NCBI GenBank assembly: GCA_020048295.1
Contig: JAIFMT010000197.1
Coordinates: 1-9,135 of the forward strand
Direction of reading: 5' to 3'
Origin: Rhodoferax sp.
GTDB lineage: Bacteria > Pseudomonadota > Gammaproteobacteria > Burkholderiales > Burkholderiaceae
Length of the DNA: 9,135 nt
Shown: positions 1 to 6,608 of the stretch, piece after piece
How the letters are laid out: the number at the start of each line of letters is the position of its first letter
Numbering within the stretch: the first letter of the stretch is position 1
Position numbers and translations under genes: made by a program
Notes under the pieces: generated by a model
The model's database searches: none
The model's input: only the letters and a program-made list of their open reading frames with translations
What the model was told of the DNA's origin: nothing

Positions 1-447
1 CGGGGCGCTGGTTGGAAGTTGCAGGGCCTGCAATGACACGCTGGTGGCGTTACCCGCCGTGTCGGTCGGGTAGCCCATCAGGTTGGCGCCGTCGTTGGTG
101 CGGATAAATCCGTCTTTGTCGAGCTTGAACGAGCCGTCGCGGGTATAGGCAGGAGAGCCGTCGTTGAGTGTGAGCTGGAAGAAGCCGCTGCCGTTGATGG
201 CCACGTCCAGGTTGTTGTTGGTGGTGGAAACATTGCCTTGCGTGAACTGCTGCGAAATGGTCTGGATTTCGACACCGATGCCAATGCCGCCCGAACTGGC
301 CGAGCTCAGTGCCGAAGACACCAGGCCGGCAAACTCGCTGCGCGAGTTTTTGAAGCCGGTCGTGTTGGCATTGGCAATGTTGTGGCCAATGACGTCGAGG
401 TTGCGCGACGAGGCGTTCAGGCCCGAGAGGCCGGTTTGAAATGACAT
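1..447 (-). CDS. flgE: Flagellar hook protein FlgE, N-terminal part (cut by window edge)
   Basis: FlgE is the subunit of the flagellar hook, exported by the flagellar type III system and polymerised outside the cell under the FlgD cap. The 149 codons visible start MSFQTGLSGLNASSRNLDVI and continue through GHNIANANTTGFKNSR, the N-terminal flagellar rod/hook signature shared by FlgE, FlgF and FlgG. Further on, NNNLDVAINGSGFFQL and YTRDGSFKLDKDGFIRTNDG are typical of the start of the hook D1 region. The ATG is preceded by AGGAGA with good spacing. The frame stays open to base 1, so the rest lies left of the window. The position directly downstream of flgD, with a 60-bp gap, fits the usual flgBCDE order and favours FlgE over FlgF or FlgG. 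Confidence 0.95.
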   Translation of the reverse strand, partial: MSFQTGLSGLNASSRNLDVIGHNIANANTTGFKNSRSEFAGLVSSALSSASSGGIGIGVEIQTISQQFTQGNVSTTNNNLDVAINGSGFFQLTLNDGSPAYTRDGSFKLDKDGFIRTNDGANLMGYPTDTAGNATSVSLQALQLPTSAP

Positions 448-507
448 GTTGCTCTCCTGTTAAAGATATATGTGAGCTCTAGGGCAATACCAATAAGCGG
501 TAGTTGC

Positions 508-1176
508 TCATAAAATTGCAGTAATGTCACCGTAGGCAACCTTGCCGCCAGCGGCCAGATCGAGCGCCAGCGCGCCGTTTTCCAGTGCGACTGAAACGAC
601 CTTGTCGCGCATCAGCGGCGTGGCGCCCACAGCGGTTTCGCCGTTGAAGGCTTTGATGCGGTAAGTGGGGGCGCTGCCGCCGGTGTATTGCGAGGCGTCC
701 CACTCGAAGAAATGCCGTCCGGCGTCGAGCGAACCGGCGTCAATGGTGTCAATGACTTGGCCCGTGGGTGAAATCACTTCGACTGTGACGTTAGTGGCTG
801 CGCCTTTAAGGTCAATGGCGCCCACAGCGGTGCTGTCAATCACCTCCAGCGTGTTGCCCGGCATGAGCACGCTGTGCCCCACGAGGTTGGTGCCCTGCAT
901 GACTTGCAAGGTGTTGAACTGCTCGGTCATGCTTTTGAGCGTGGCGTTGACCTGCTCTATGCCGGTGACCGTGCTCATTTGCGCCATCTGGCTGGTCATT
1001 TGCGCGTTGTCCATCGGGTTCATCGGGTCCTGGTTATTGAGCTGGGCGACCAGCAGCTTTAAAAACCGGTCCTGCATTTCGCTGGCCGCATCCTTGCTGG
1101 TGCTGCTGGGCGTGCCGTTGATGTTGGCGATGGTGCTGCTGGTGGCGGCAGCCGGGGTGATGGATGAGGTGAGCAT
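508..1176 (-). CDS. flgD: Flagellar hook assembly scaffold (hook cap) protein FlgD
   Basis: FlgD caps the growing hook and directs FlgE polymerisation, and leaves when the hook is complete. The 222-residue product has the family N-terminal block at about residues 35-57 (DRFLKLLVAQLNNQDPMNP), followed by MTSQMAQMSTVTGIEQVN. The C-terminal half (about 95-222) has the Tudor/Fn3-like FlgD layout, with VEVISPTGQVIDTI, the GRHFFEWD motif and a YRIKAFNG strand. Length is normal for the family. The ATG sits eight bases after an AGGA. The gap to flgC upstream is 29 bp and the gap to flgE downstream 60 bp, consistent with one flgBCDE transcript. Confidence 0.97.
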   Translation of the reverse strand: MLTSSITPAAATSSTIANINGTPSSTSKDAASEMQDRFLKLLVAQLNNQDPMNPMDNAQMTSQMAQMSTVTGIEQVNATLKSMTEQFNTLQVMQGTNLVGHSVLMPGNTLEVIDSTAVGAIDLKGAATNVTVEVISPTGQVIDTIDAGSLDAGRHFFEWDASQYTGGSAPTYRIKAFNGETAVGATPLMRDKVVSVALENGALALDLAAGGKVAYGDITAIL

Positions 1177-1205
1177 GGTGCACGTCCTGAGGGATGACTG
1201 TTGTT

Positions 1206-1610
1206 TTACTGGCCCATCTGCAGCGTCTTGAGCAGCAGGGATTTGGCGGTGTTCATGACTTCGATGTTGTTCTGGTACGAGCGTGAGGCCGAAATCATGT
1301 TGACCATTTCTTCCACCGGGTTGACGTTGGAGTAGTTGACATACCCTTCCGCATCGGCGGATGGGTGGTTGGGGTTGTGCATGCGCTTGAATGGGGCATT
1401 GCTTTCGGTGATGGCGCTGACCTTGACCCCGTTGGAGGCCTCCGAGCCCATCGGCGTGGTTTGAAACACCACTTCGCGGGCTTTGTAGCCTTTGCCATCC
1501 GGGCCGGCCACGGCATCGGCATTGGCCAGGTTGCTGGCCACCACGTTGAGGCGTTGTGACTGGGCGCTGATGGCGCTGCCAGACACGTTGAAAATTGAAA
1601 ACATGGACAT
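1206..1610 (-). CDS. flgC: Flagellar basal-body rod protein FlgC
   Basis: FlgC is a proximal rod subunit of the flagellar basal body, exported through the flagellar type III apparatus and assembled in the periplasm. The 134-residue product shows the rod signature SAQSQRLNVVASNLANAD (about residues 15-32), the FlgC-like GYKAREVVFQ and the C-terminal coiled segment VEEMVNMISASRSYQNNIEV (about 99-118). The first ATG (1610) is used because GGAG lies seven bases upstream; a second ATG two codons later is possible. It lies 25 bp downstream of flgB and 29 bp upstream of flgD, so almost certainly in one operon. Confidence 0.97.
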   Translation of the reverse strand: MSMFSIFNVSGSAISAQSQRLNVVASNLANADAVAGPDGKGYKAREVVFQTTPMGSEASNGVKVSAITESNAPFKRMHNPNHPSADAEGYVNYSNVNPVEEMVNMISASRSYQNNIEVMNTAKSLLLKTLQMGQ

Positions 1611-1635
1611 GGTGCTGCTCCGCTGGGCTTAAGGC

Positions 1636-2085
1636 TTATTGGCCCTGAATGGCGCTCAGGATGGTCTTGGACTGACCGGTGATGAAGCGCAGGGTGGACT
1701 CGTAGCGCACCGAGTTGTCAACGAAATTGGCGCGTTCGTGGTCCATATCGACACTGTTGCCATCCACTGCCGGTTGCGTTTGCACGGTGTAGGCCAGGTT
1801 GGCAGCGTTGGCGAGCTGACTATCGCTGGCACCAGAGAGCGCAATGTGGCGGGCGTTGGTGGTGCTGTTAGCGGTGTTGAGCCCCAGGCGCGCACCGCCC
1901 TGACTGAGGTTGCTGCCGCCTTCGCCAGTGGACTGCATCAGGGCTTCCTTGAAATTGAGATCGCGGCCGATGTAGCCGGGTGTGTCGGCATTGGCGATGT
2001 TGCTGGCAATGAGGCGTTGGCGTTCGGCGCGCAATACCAGGGCTTTGGCATGAAAGTCCAAACCGCTGGTTAAATTTGCAAACAT
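1636..2085 (-). CDS. flgB: Flagellar basal-body rod protein FlgB
   Basis: FlgB is a proximal rod subunit that joins the rod to the MS ring and export gate. The 149-residue product has the rod signature ERQRLIASNIANADTPGYIG at residues 21-40, a variable serine/asparagine-rich middle and the conserved end GNSVDMDHERANFVDNSVRY (about 109-128) leading to TLRFITGQSKTILSAIQGQ. I place the start at the ATG at 2085 (MFANLTSGLDF) because it follows AGAGGTG and begins where the family begins. The frame runs open further upstream but that stretch has no family resemblance. First gene of the minus-strand flgBCDE run, divergent from flgA. Confidence 0.96.
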   Translation of the reverse strand: MFANLTSGLDFHAKALVLRAERQRLIASNIANADTPGYIGRDLNFKEALMQSTGEGGSNLSQGGARLGLNTANSTTNARHIALSGASDSQLANAANLAYTVQTQPAVDGNSVDMDHERANFVDNSVRYESTLRFITGQSKTILSAIQGQ

Positions 2086-2268
2086 GAAACACCTCTGCTT
2101 TCTTGCCCGGTGACACTGGCCCGGGCTGGCCTTGAATCGATGGATGCGCTGATTATGAAAATCGCCGGCCATTTCTAAACCCCAAATAGAAGCAGATACG
2201 TCGGCTACTTTCAGCGCTTGGGTTGCGCACGCATGGCTACATTCAAGCCGCTGGTGATTGGAGCTGTC
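2086..2268. promoter_or_regulatory. Divergent flgB/flgA control region
   Basis: This 183-bp gap must hold the promoters of both flagellar transcripts. Reading the plus strand, TTGAAT (2132-2137), 16 bp and TATGAA (2154-2159) is a weak sigma-70-like match pointing at flgA. On the minus strand, TTTAGA (2179-2174), 16 bp and CATAAT (2157-2152) points at flgB. The two -10 boxes overlap. A GCCCGG/CCGGGC inverted repeat (2105-2110, 2121-2126) would fold in the flgB leader. I could not see a convincing FlhDC box, sigma-28 or sigma-54 site. The promoter calls are tentative. Confidence 0.35.
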
Positions 2269-3006
2269 ATGGTCAATTTCTCTTTTTTGTGGGTGCGTTG
2301 CGCAGCAGCTGTTGCGCTGTGTCTGAGCGTTGCAATGATGCCGTTGGCGCGTGCCGTGCAGGCTGGGTCAGAGGTCGAGTCGTCGTCCATTTACGAACGT
2401 GCGCAAGTCTGGTTGAACCAGATGGTGAGCGATACCGGCAGCCTGCCGCTGCGCATGGAGGTGGCGGTCGGCGCGCTTGACAGCCGCTTGAAGCTGGCGC
2501 CGTGTCAGCAGGTCGAGCCATACTTGCCACCGGGCACGCAGCTGTGGGGAAAAACCCGGTTGGGTCTGCGTTGCATGCAAGGCGATGTCAAGTGGAACGT
2601 GTTTTTGCCGATCACGGTCAAGGCATTTGGCCCGGCCTGGGTGATCAAGGGGCAGGTGCCCTCGGGCGCGGCGCTGACGCAAGCCGATGCCATGCAGATG
2701 GAGGTGGACTGGGCTGAGAGCCGCAGCGCGGTGGTGGCTAATCTGGACGACTGGGTGGGTCAGACGGCCACGCGGGCGTTGACCACCGGGCAGACCTTGC
2801 GCAAGGACATGGTCAAGGCCACGCAGGTCTTTCAGGCCGGCACACAAGTTCGGGTGGTGGCGCGCGGCGAGGGCTTTGAGATATTTGGCAGCGCGCAGGC
2901 AGTCTCAGGTGGTGTGATCGGGCAGACCGCGCGGGTGCGTATGGACAACGGGCGCGTGCTCAGTGGTCTGGTGGTGGACAGCCACACGGTCCGGCTGGAA
3001 ATGTGA
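2269..3006 (+). CDS. flgA: Flagellar P-ring assembly chaperone FlgA
   Basis: FlgA is a periplasmic chaperone needed for FlgI to form the P ring around the rod. The 245-residue product starts with a Sec signal peptide (hydrophobic stretch about residues 10-26, cleavage likely after ARA29 or VQA32). Next come an N-terminal domain with APCQQ (78-82) and RCMQGDVKWNVFLP (101-114), whose cysteine pair is typical of FlgA, and a SAF-type C-terminal half (about 120-245) with WVIKGQVPSGAALTQAD and a terminal GRVLSGLVVDSHTVRLEM. I chose the ATG at 2269 because GGAG lies five bases upstream and a signal peptide then begins at residue 1. An ATG at 2233 and a TTG at 2218 are in frame without a ribosome binding site. 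First gene of flgA-flgM-flgN. Confidence 0.94.
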   Translation: MVNFSFLWVRCAAAVALCLSVAMMPLARAVQAGSEVESSSIYERAQVWLNQMVSDTGSLPLRMEVAVGALDSRLKLAPCQQVEPYLPPGTQLWGKTRLGLRCMQGDVKWNVFLPITVKAFGPAWVIKGQVPSGAALTQADAMQMEVDWAESRSAVVANLDDWVGQTATRALTTGQTLRKDMVKATQVFQAGTQVRVVARGEGFEIFGSAQAVSGGVIGQTARVRMDNGRVLSGLVVDSHTVRLEM

Positions 3007-3033
3007 GCTGGGCGGTCATGCAGAAAAAAATCT

Positions 3034-3060
3034 TAAAGTTTGGGCGCTTTGTGTCGAAAG
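3034..3060 (+). promoter_or_regulatory. Candidate sigma-28 (FliA) promoter of flgM
   Basis: TAAAGTTT at 3034-3041 matches the FliA -35 consensus exactly. After 11 bp comes GTCGAAAG (3053-3060), five of eight against the -10 consensus GCCGATAA. It lies in the flgA-flgM gap, ending 42 bp before the flgM ATG, so transcription would start near 3067. FliA-dependent flgM expression is the known arrangement in enterics. Here it would let flgM-flgN be transcribed late, in addition to read-through from flgA. Confidence 0.7.
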
Positions 3061-3102
3061 TGTACTTAACCAACTACCCTACGCGTAGTTTTGGAGGACA
3101 CC

Positions 3103-3426
3103 ATGAAGATCAGCCCACCCATCGACAACCCGGTTGCCATCAGCACCAATGCGGCATTGACTGCCAAAAACGCGCCCATGGCGAGCACGCTTGCCAAGTC
3201 AGATGCGTCGAAAAGTACGCAGTCTGCCGGGGTGGCGGTGACGGTATCGAGCATGGCGCGTTCGCTCGAAGCCACGGGCAGCAGCGACTCACCCGATGTC
3301 GATATGAACAAGGTCAACGCGGTGCGTACCGCCATCAGCCAGGGTACCTACCAGGTCAACCCCGAAGCCATTGCCGACAAACTGTTGTCCAACGCCGGGG
3401 AAATGCTGCAGCGCAACCGCGTCTAG
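3103..3426 (+). CDS. flgM: Anti-sigma-28 factor FlgM
   Basis: FlgM binds the flagellar sigma factor FliA in the cytoplasm and holds back late flagellar genes until the hook is finished, when it is secreted. The 107-residue product has the low-complexity, Ala/Ser/Thr-rich, disordered N-terminal half expected of the family and the conserved C-terminal sigma-28 binding segment (about residues 67-104), including VNAVRTAISQGTYQVNPEAI and ADKLLSNA. The N-terminus MKISPPIDNP is like other betaproteobacterial FlgM proteins. The ATG at 3103 follows GGAGG at 3093-3097; an in-frame TTG at 3091 lies before that site and is rejected. It is flanked by flgA and flgN on the same strand. Confidence 0.93.
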   Translation: MKISPPIDNPVAISTNAALTAKNAPMASTLAKSDASKSTQSAGVAVTVSSMARSLEATGSSDSPDVDMNKVNAVRTAISQGTYQVNPEAIADKLLSNAGEMLQRNRV

Positions 3427-3439
3427 CGTCTGAATCTGC

Positions 3440-3469
3440 GGCTTTTCCTCGGTCACATGAGGAAAAGCC
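3440..3469 (+). promoter_or_regulatory. Hairpin enclosing the flgN ribosome binding site
   Basis: Bases 3440-3450 (GGCTTTTCCTC) and 3459-3469 (GAGGAAAAGCC) form a perfect 11-bp inverted repeat with an 8-base loop. The 3' arm contains the AGGA ribosome binding site of flgN (3460-3463) and ends at the base before the flgN ATG (3470). In mRNA this would sequester the site. No T-run follows, so it is not an intrinsic terminator. The flgM stop codon lies 13 bases upstream of the stem, so a ribosome finishing flgM could affect its opening. Confidence 0.65.
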
Positions 3470-3889
3470 ATGAAACTCAACCCCCAACAAATCACCCTGC
3501 TCGATCAAATAGAAGCGCATCTGGGCCAGTTTTCAGCCGCGTTGCTAGCCAACCGCACGGATGACATGGCACGTGTCTCGGCGGCTTTGCAAGCTCTGGT
3601 GGTTGTCTTGTCGCGCTCCTTAACCCCCGCTTACCTTAAACCTGGCCATGATCTGGCGGTGCAGCAACGTATCAAAAAGCTGGCCGTGGCACTGGCATCC
3701 CAGCGCGAGAGTTTGCTGCGTCGTTCGGTGATCGCCGAGCGTGCCTTGTCAGCGCTGATGCCCGCTGCCCAGAGTGACACCTACACGGCACCGGCTGCCG
3801 GTGCGGCAGGTGGCTATGGCAAGCAGGTTTTTGGAGCCTACGGCGGTGTCGGCCGGCGCAGCGGAGAGTTCAGAATGTCGGTGGCTTGA
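3470..3889 (+). CDS. flgN: Flagellar export chaperone FlgN family protein
   Basis: FlgN is the cytoplasmic chaperone that escorts the hook-filament junction proteins FlgK and FlgL to the export gate. The 139-residue product is mostly helical, with leucine/alanine heptad-like stretches from about residue 8 to 110 (ITLLDQIEAHLGQFSAALL, then RIKKLAVALASQRESLLRRS), then a glycine-rich tail (about 122-139). Sequence conservation in FlgN is weak, so the assignment leans on size, helical make-up and position right after flgM, the standard flgA-flgM-flgN order. The ribosome binding site AGGA is six bases from the ATG and lies inside a strong hairpin. Confidence 0.85.
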   Translation: MKLNPQQITLLDQIEAHLGQFSAALLANRTDDMARVSAALQALVVVLSRSLTPAYLKPGHDLAVQQRIKKLAVALASQRESLLRRSVIAERALSALMPAAQSDTYTAPAAGAAGGYGKQVFGAYGGVGRRSGEFRMSVA

Positions 3890-3907
3890 GGATCAAATAT
3901 GGTTCTA

Positions 3908-3960
3908 GCCCATACACCTAAAGCACTAACAGCTACAAAAATAATATTTAGTGCATGGGC
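3908..3960. repeat. Imperfect inverted repeat in the convergent gap after flgN
   Basis: GCACTAA (3923-3929) pairs with TTAGTGC (3948-3954), and GCCCAT (3908-3913) pairs with the adjoining ATGGGC (3955-3960), with a 9-base bulge on the left. The right arm covers the last codons and stop of the minus-strand membrane-protein gene. The stretch 3893-3946 also resembles, from memory, a degenerate copy of the intergenic repeat common in Comamonadaceae (cores like CTAGCGCTT and AAGCGCTAGCAGCTA). No T-run follows on either strand, so a classic terminator is not shown, although this is where two transcripts converge. Confidence 0.4.
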
Positions 3961-4277
3961 CGCGTGATGCGCTTGGGCTCCACATCGGTCACGACAGTCA
4001 CATCACGCACATCCGCATCCACCACATCGTCGCTCGCGGGTGCGCTGCGGGTAGCGCCAGACCTGCGGTAAAAGCGTTCCATCGCCGCTTGCCGGTTGAC
4101 CTTGAAAGTCCACGGACTGACAGGCTTGCCGGTGAGTTTGGCCCACAGCGCGCGCACCAGCCATGCCGCCAGCACCAGCACGGCAGCAGCCAGCAAGCTG
4201 ACAAAAAATACCAGCCCGGCCACAACCAAGCCAATGCGCACAATCAGTCCCAACACTCTTACCAACAGTTCAGCCAA
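3948..4277 (-). CDS. Small membrane protein of unknown function
   Basis: I do not recognise this 109-residue protein. Residues about 4-45 are almost unbroken hydrophobic (VLGLIVRIGLVVAGLVFFVS, then LLAAAVLVLAAWLV), enough for one long or two short membrane segments. A basic cytoplasmic-looking stretch follows (KLTGKPVSPWTFKVNRQ, ERFYRRSG) and a charged, valine/aspartate-rich tail to residue 109. The start is TTG at 4277, chosen because AAGGAGA lies about eight bases upstream. That site falls just past the dinG stop, with 19 bp between the genes, so it is probably co-transcribed with the helicase gene. Confidence 0.75.
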   Translation of the reverse strand: MAELLVRVLGLIVRIGLVVAGLVFFVSLLAAAVLVLAAWLVRALWAKLTGKPVSPWTFKVNRQAAMERFYRRSGATRSAPASDDVVDADVRDVTVVTDVEPKRITRPMH

Positions 4278-4296
4278 AACAACTCTCCTTCAGGAT

Positions 4297-6471
4297 TCAT
4301 GACTGTAAACCCTGCACCTCGCTGGTCTGCCCCCGTACCCGGCGAAAAACCGCATACGGTGGCAGGCCTTGCAGCATGCGCCGGCCATAGGCGGTGCTGA
4401 GCAGGCGCTTGTCATAGCAGATCACGCGCGCCTGATCGTCTTCGGTGCGGATGGCGCGGCCAGTCCATTGCAGCAGCCGGATGCCGGTGGCTGGCACCAC
4501 CAGTTCTGAAAATGAATCACGCCCAGCGTGCTTGAGCCATTCGGCGCGTGCTTCTTCAACCGGGTCGGATGGCGAGGCAAACGGCAGCTTGGCGATGAAC
4601 ACGGTTTCACACAGCTTGCCTGGCAAATCCAGCCCTTCGCCAAACGACTGCATACCAAAGATCACCGATGGCTGGCCAGCCTCCACCCGCGCTGTGTGGC
4701 TGGCCAACAAGCGCATGCGCGACATCTGGCCCTGCACCAGCACCCGCGTTGCCAAGTTGGCAGCCAGCGCGTCAACGGCGGCCTTCATCTGCACGCGTGA
4801 GGTAAACAACACCAGTGCACCATGCGCCACGTCGCGCAGGTCGGCTTGCAACATGGCCACCATCTCTTGCGTGAAGGTCTCCACCTGGCGCGGGTCGGTA
4901 ACGGTTTCAGCGACCAGCAGCTGGCCTTGTTTGCGGTAGTCAAACGGGCTGGAAACGGCCAGCGTCGAGACGTGTGGCAGCTCAGTCAGCCCGGCTTCGC
5001 CAAGAAAAAAGTCAAACGTGCCACAGCTGGTCAGCGAGGCCGAGGTGATCACCGCGCCGCGTACCTGGCTCCACAGGTGCCGGCCGAGCAAATCGCCGGG
5101 CACGATCGGGCAGGCGTGCAGGCTCAAACTCACCAGGCCGGAGCTGCTGTCGGATTTCAGCCATTTGGCGCTGGGCTGTTCGTCGTGCGCCAGCAGCATG
5201 GCACTGGTGTTGACCACGCTGCCCAGGCGTGGGGCCATCTGGCCCAGGCGCGCGTACAGCTCGGTACAGCGGGCGGCCTGTAGCGGGTCTTCCTTGGCGC
5301 GCGTCTTGAGTTCTGTGCCCAGCGCCTCCAGCACGTCCGACAGAGCGCGCGCGTGGCCGAGGATCAGTGCCAATGGCGGCTGTAGCGCATCCGGCAACAC
5401 GCCATTGGCAAAGCGTTGGACCTGATCAAAGCTGGGTGACAACTGGCGCAGCAAATCCATGCCGATGCGCCCAGCATCGTTGATCGCCTGGCGTAGCTGC
5501 TGCGCCAGCGTGCTGACATCTTGCGCAACCATGTAGCCCATTTTGTCGGCCACCTCCAGCAGGATGCGCGGCAGCTTGTCGAGCCAGCGCAGGTTGCTGA
5601 TGTCCATGGCCTGAGAAAACTGGTCCAGCGCCACTGAGGGCAGGTGGTGACCTTCGTCAAACACCAGCAGGCACTTGTCCAGCTCGGGCAGCGCGTGCAT
5701 GCCCAGCGAGGCCAGCACCAGATCGTGGTTGGCCACGATCACCTGTGCTTGCGCCAGTGCAGTGCGGGCGTTGTAGTAGCTGCAATCGCGAAAACGCGGG
5801 CAATGCCGTGCCGTGCAGGTGTGGCGTTCGGCCGCCACCACAGACCAGTCGCGCGGCTCGGGTTGCTCGGTCAGGCTGTCGCGGTCACCGTCCCATTGGC
5901 CATTGGCCAGCAGCGTGGCAAGTCGCTCATACAGTTGCGTGCGGCGCTCCTCGGGGTCTTGCCAGTCCTGGCCTTTGAGTTGTTTGCCGTAATTGGCGGG
6001 CGCGGGCGGCGTGTCTTCATCGTTGTCGAACAACTCGCTGGCATCGCCGCCACTGCCGGCGATGCGTTCGAGCTTGAGTTTGCAGACGTAACGACCACGT
6101 CCTTTGGCCAGGGCAAAAGCAAACGGAGTGTCGAGCACGGCGGCCAGCGCCGGCAGGTCTTTGCTCATCAGCTGTTCTTGTAGCGCCACCGTGGCGGTGG
6201 ACACCACCACGCGGGTTTTACGCGCCAACGCCATGGCCACGGTGGTGGACAGGTAGGCAGCTGATTTGCCAACCCCGGTGCCGGCCTGGATGACGGCAAT
6301 GGCACGGTCCGGGTCAGCATGCTCGCCCAGACTGACCTCATGCAAAGCGGTGGCAATGCGTTCGGCCATGTGGCGCTGTCCGCTGCGCAACCGAAAACCA
6401 GCGCTGGCGGTAACCACCCGGTCAAAGGCAGCCAGTGCCACGCCAGCCAAGTCCGAGTCAGATTTTTCCAC
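4297..6471 (-). CDS. dinG: ATP-dependent DNA helicase, DinG/XPD-like superfamily 2
   Basis: DinG-type enzymes are 5'-3' DNA helicases with an iron-sulfur cluster that resolve R-loops and other structures after damage or replication-transcription conflict. From the GTG at 6471 the product has 724 residues. Motifs in order: FRLRSGQRHMAERIA (Q-like motif, 26-40), Walker A GTGVGKS (64-70), cluster cysteines C130, C219, C224 and C230, the DEAH-box variant DEGH (272-275), a motif IV/V region with MQSFGEGLDLPGK, and motif VI QWTGRAIR (668-675). All four cysteines and the core motifs are present, so it should be active. The frame is open upstream to 6603, but that part only translates a terminator and a tRNA fragment, so I place the start at GTG 6471. 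No clear ribosome binding site supports it; a TTG a few codons earlier is possible. Confidence 0.9.
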   Translation of the reverse strand: MEKSDSDLAGVALAAFDRVVTASAGFRLRSGQRHMAERIATALHEVSLGEHADPDRAIAVIQAGTGVGKSAAYLSTTVAMALARKTRVVVSTATVALQEQLMSKDLPALAAVLDTPFAFALAKGRGRYVCKLKLERIAGSGGDASELFDNDEDTPPAPANYGKQLKGQDWQDPEERRTQLYERLATLLANGQWDGDRDSLTEQPEPRDWSVVAAERHTCTARHCPRFRDCSYYNARTALAQAQVIVANHDLVLASLGMHALPELDKCLLVFDEGHHLPSVALDQFSQAMDISNLRWLDKLPRILLEVADKMGYMVAQDVSTLAQQLRQAINDAGRIGMDLLRQLSPSFDQVQRFANGVLPDALQPPLALILGHARALSDVLEALGTELKTRAKEDPLQAARCTELYARLGQMAPRLGSVVNTSAMLLAHDEQPSAKWLKSDSSSGLVSLSLHACPIVPGDLLGRHLWSQVRGAVITSASLTSCGTFDFFLGEAGLTELPHVSTLAVSSPFDYRKQGQLLVAETVTDPRQVETFTQEMVAMLQADLRDVAHGALVLFTSRVQMKAAVDALAANLATRVLVQGQMSRMRLLASHTARVEAGQPSVIFGMQSFGEGLDLPGKLCETVFIAKLPFASPSDPVEEARAEWLKHAGRDSFSELVVPATGIRLLQWTGRAIRTEDDQARVICYDKRLLSTAYGRRMLQGLPPYAVFRRVRGQTSEVQGLQS

Positions 6472-6516
6472 GTGCCAGTTGAACAAATTGGGCCAGCGCA
6501 GTTTTCGCTTTGGGAC

Positions 6517-6554
6517 AAAAAAAGGGTTGAAAGGAAAAATTCTTTTCAACCCTT
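6517..6554 (-). terminator. Intrinsic terminator next to the tRNA-Pro fragment (probably the ancestral tRNA terminator)
   Basis: On the minus strand an 11-bp stem (AAGGGTTGAAA with TTTCAACCCTT; plus-strand arms 6522-6532 and 6544-6554) is followed by a run of seven T (6523-6517). It lies 10 bases beyond the CCA end of the truncated tRNA-Pro copy, the same relative place as the terminator of the intact gene. It separates anything upstream from dinG, whose start is 46 bases further on. Confidence 0.85.
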
Positions 6555-6563
6555 GGCTGGTCT

Positions 6564-6608
6564 TGGTCGGTGTGAAAGGATTCGAACCTTCGACCCCTTG
6601 CACCCCAT
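6564..6608 (-). repeat. Truncated tRNA-Pro 3' half: distal attachment-site copy of the island
   Basis: These 45 bases are identical to 7600-7644, the 3' part of the intact tRNA-Pro gene. They hold the seven-base anticodon loop, the rest of the anticodon stem, the variable region, T arm, acceptor 3' strand, discriminator A and encoded CCA. The 5' half of the tRNA is missing, and identity stops at the first base of the loop. Tyrosine recombinases of phages and islands commonly cross over in a tRNA anticodon or T loop and leave such a fragment at the far end. It cannot give a functional tRNA. Confidence 0.9.

Noticed and set aside
3440..3469. The flgM-flgN hairpin as an intrinsic terminator
   Set aside because: No T-run follows the stem; it runs straight into the flgN ATG.
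3003..3473. 156-codon plus-strand frame across flgM
   Set aside because: Shadow frame of flgM with histidine/glutamine/arginine-rich translation; the FlgM frame has the ribosome binding site and family C-terminus.
4445..6183. Several long plus-strand frames opposite dinG
   Set aside because: High-GC antisense shadows; the minus frame contains all helicase motifs in order.
6564..6608. A second functional tRNA-Pro gene
   Set aside because: The bases that would form the 5' half (D arm, 5' acceptor strand, 5' anticodon stem) are absent; unrelated AT-rich sequence follows.
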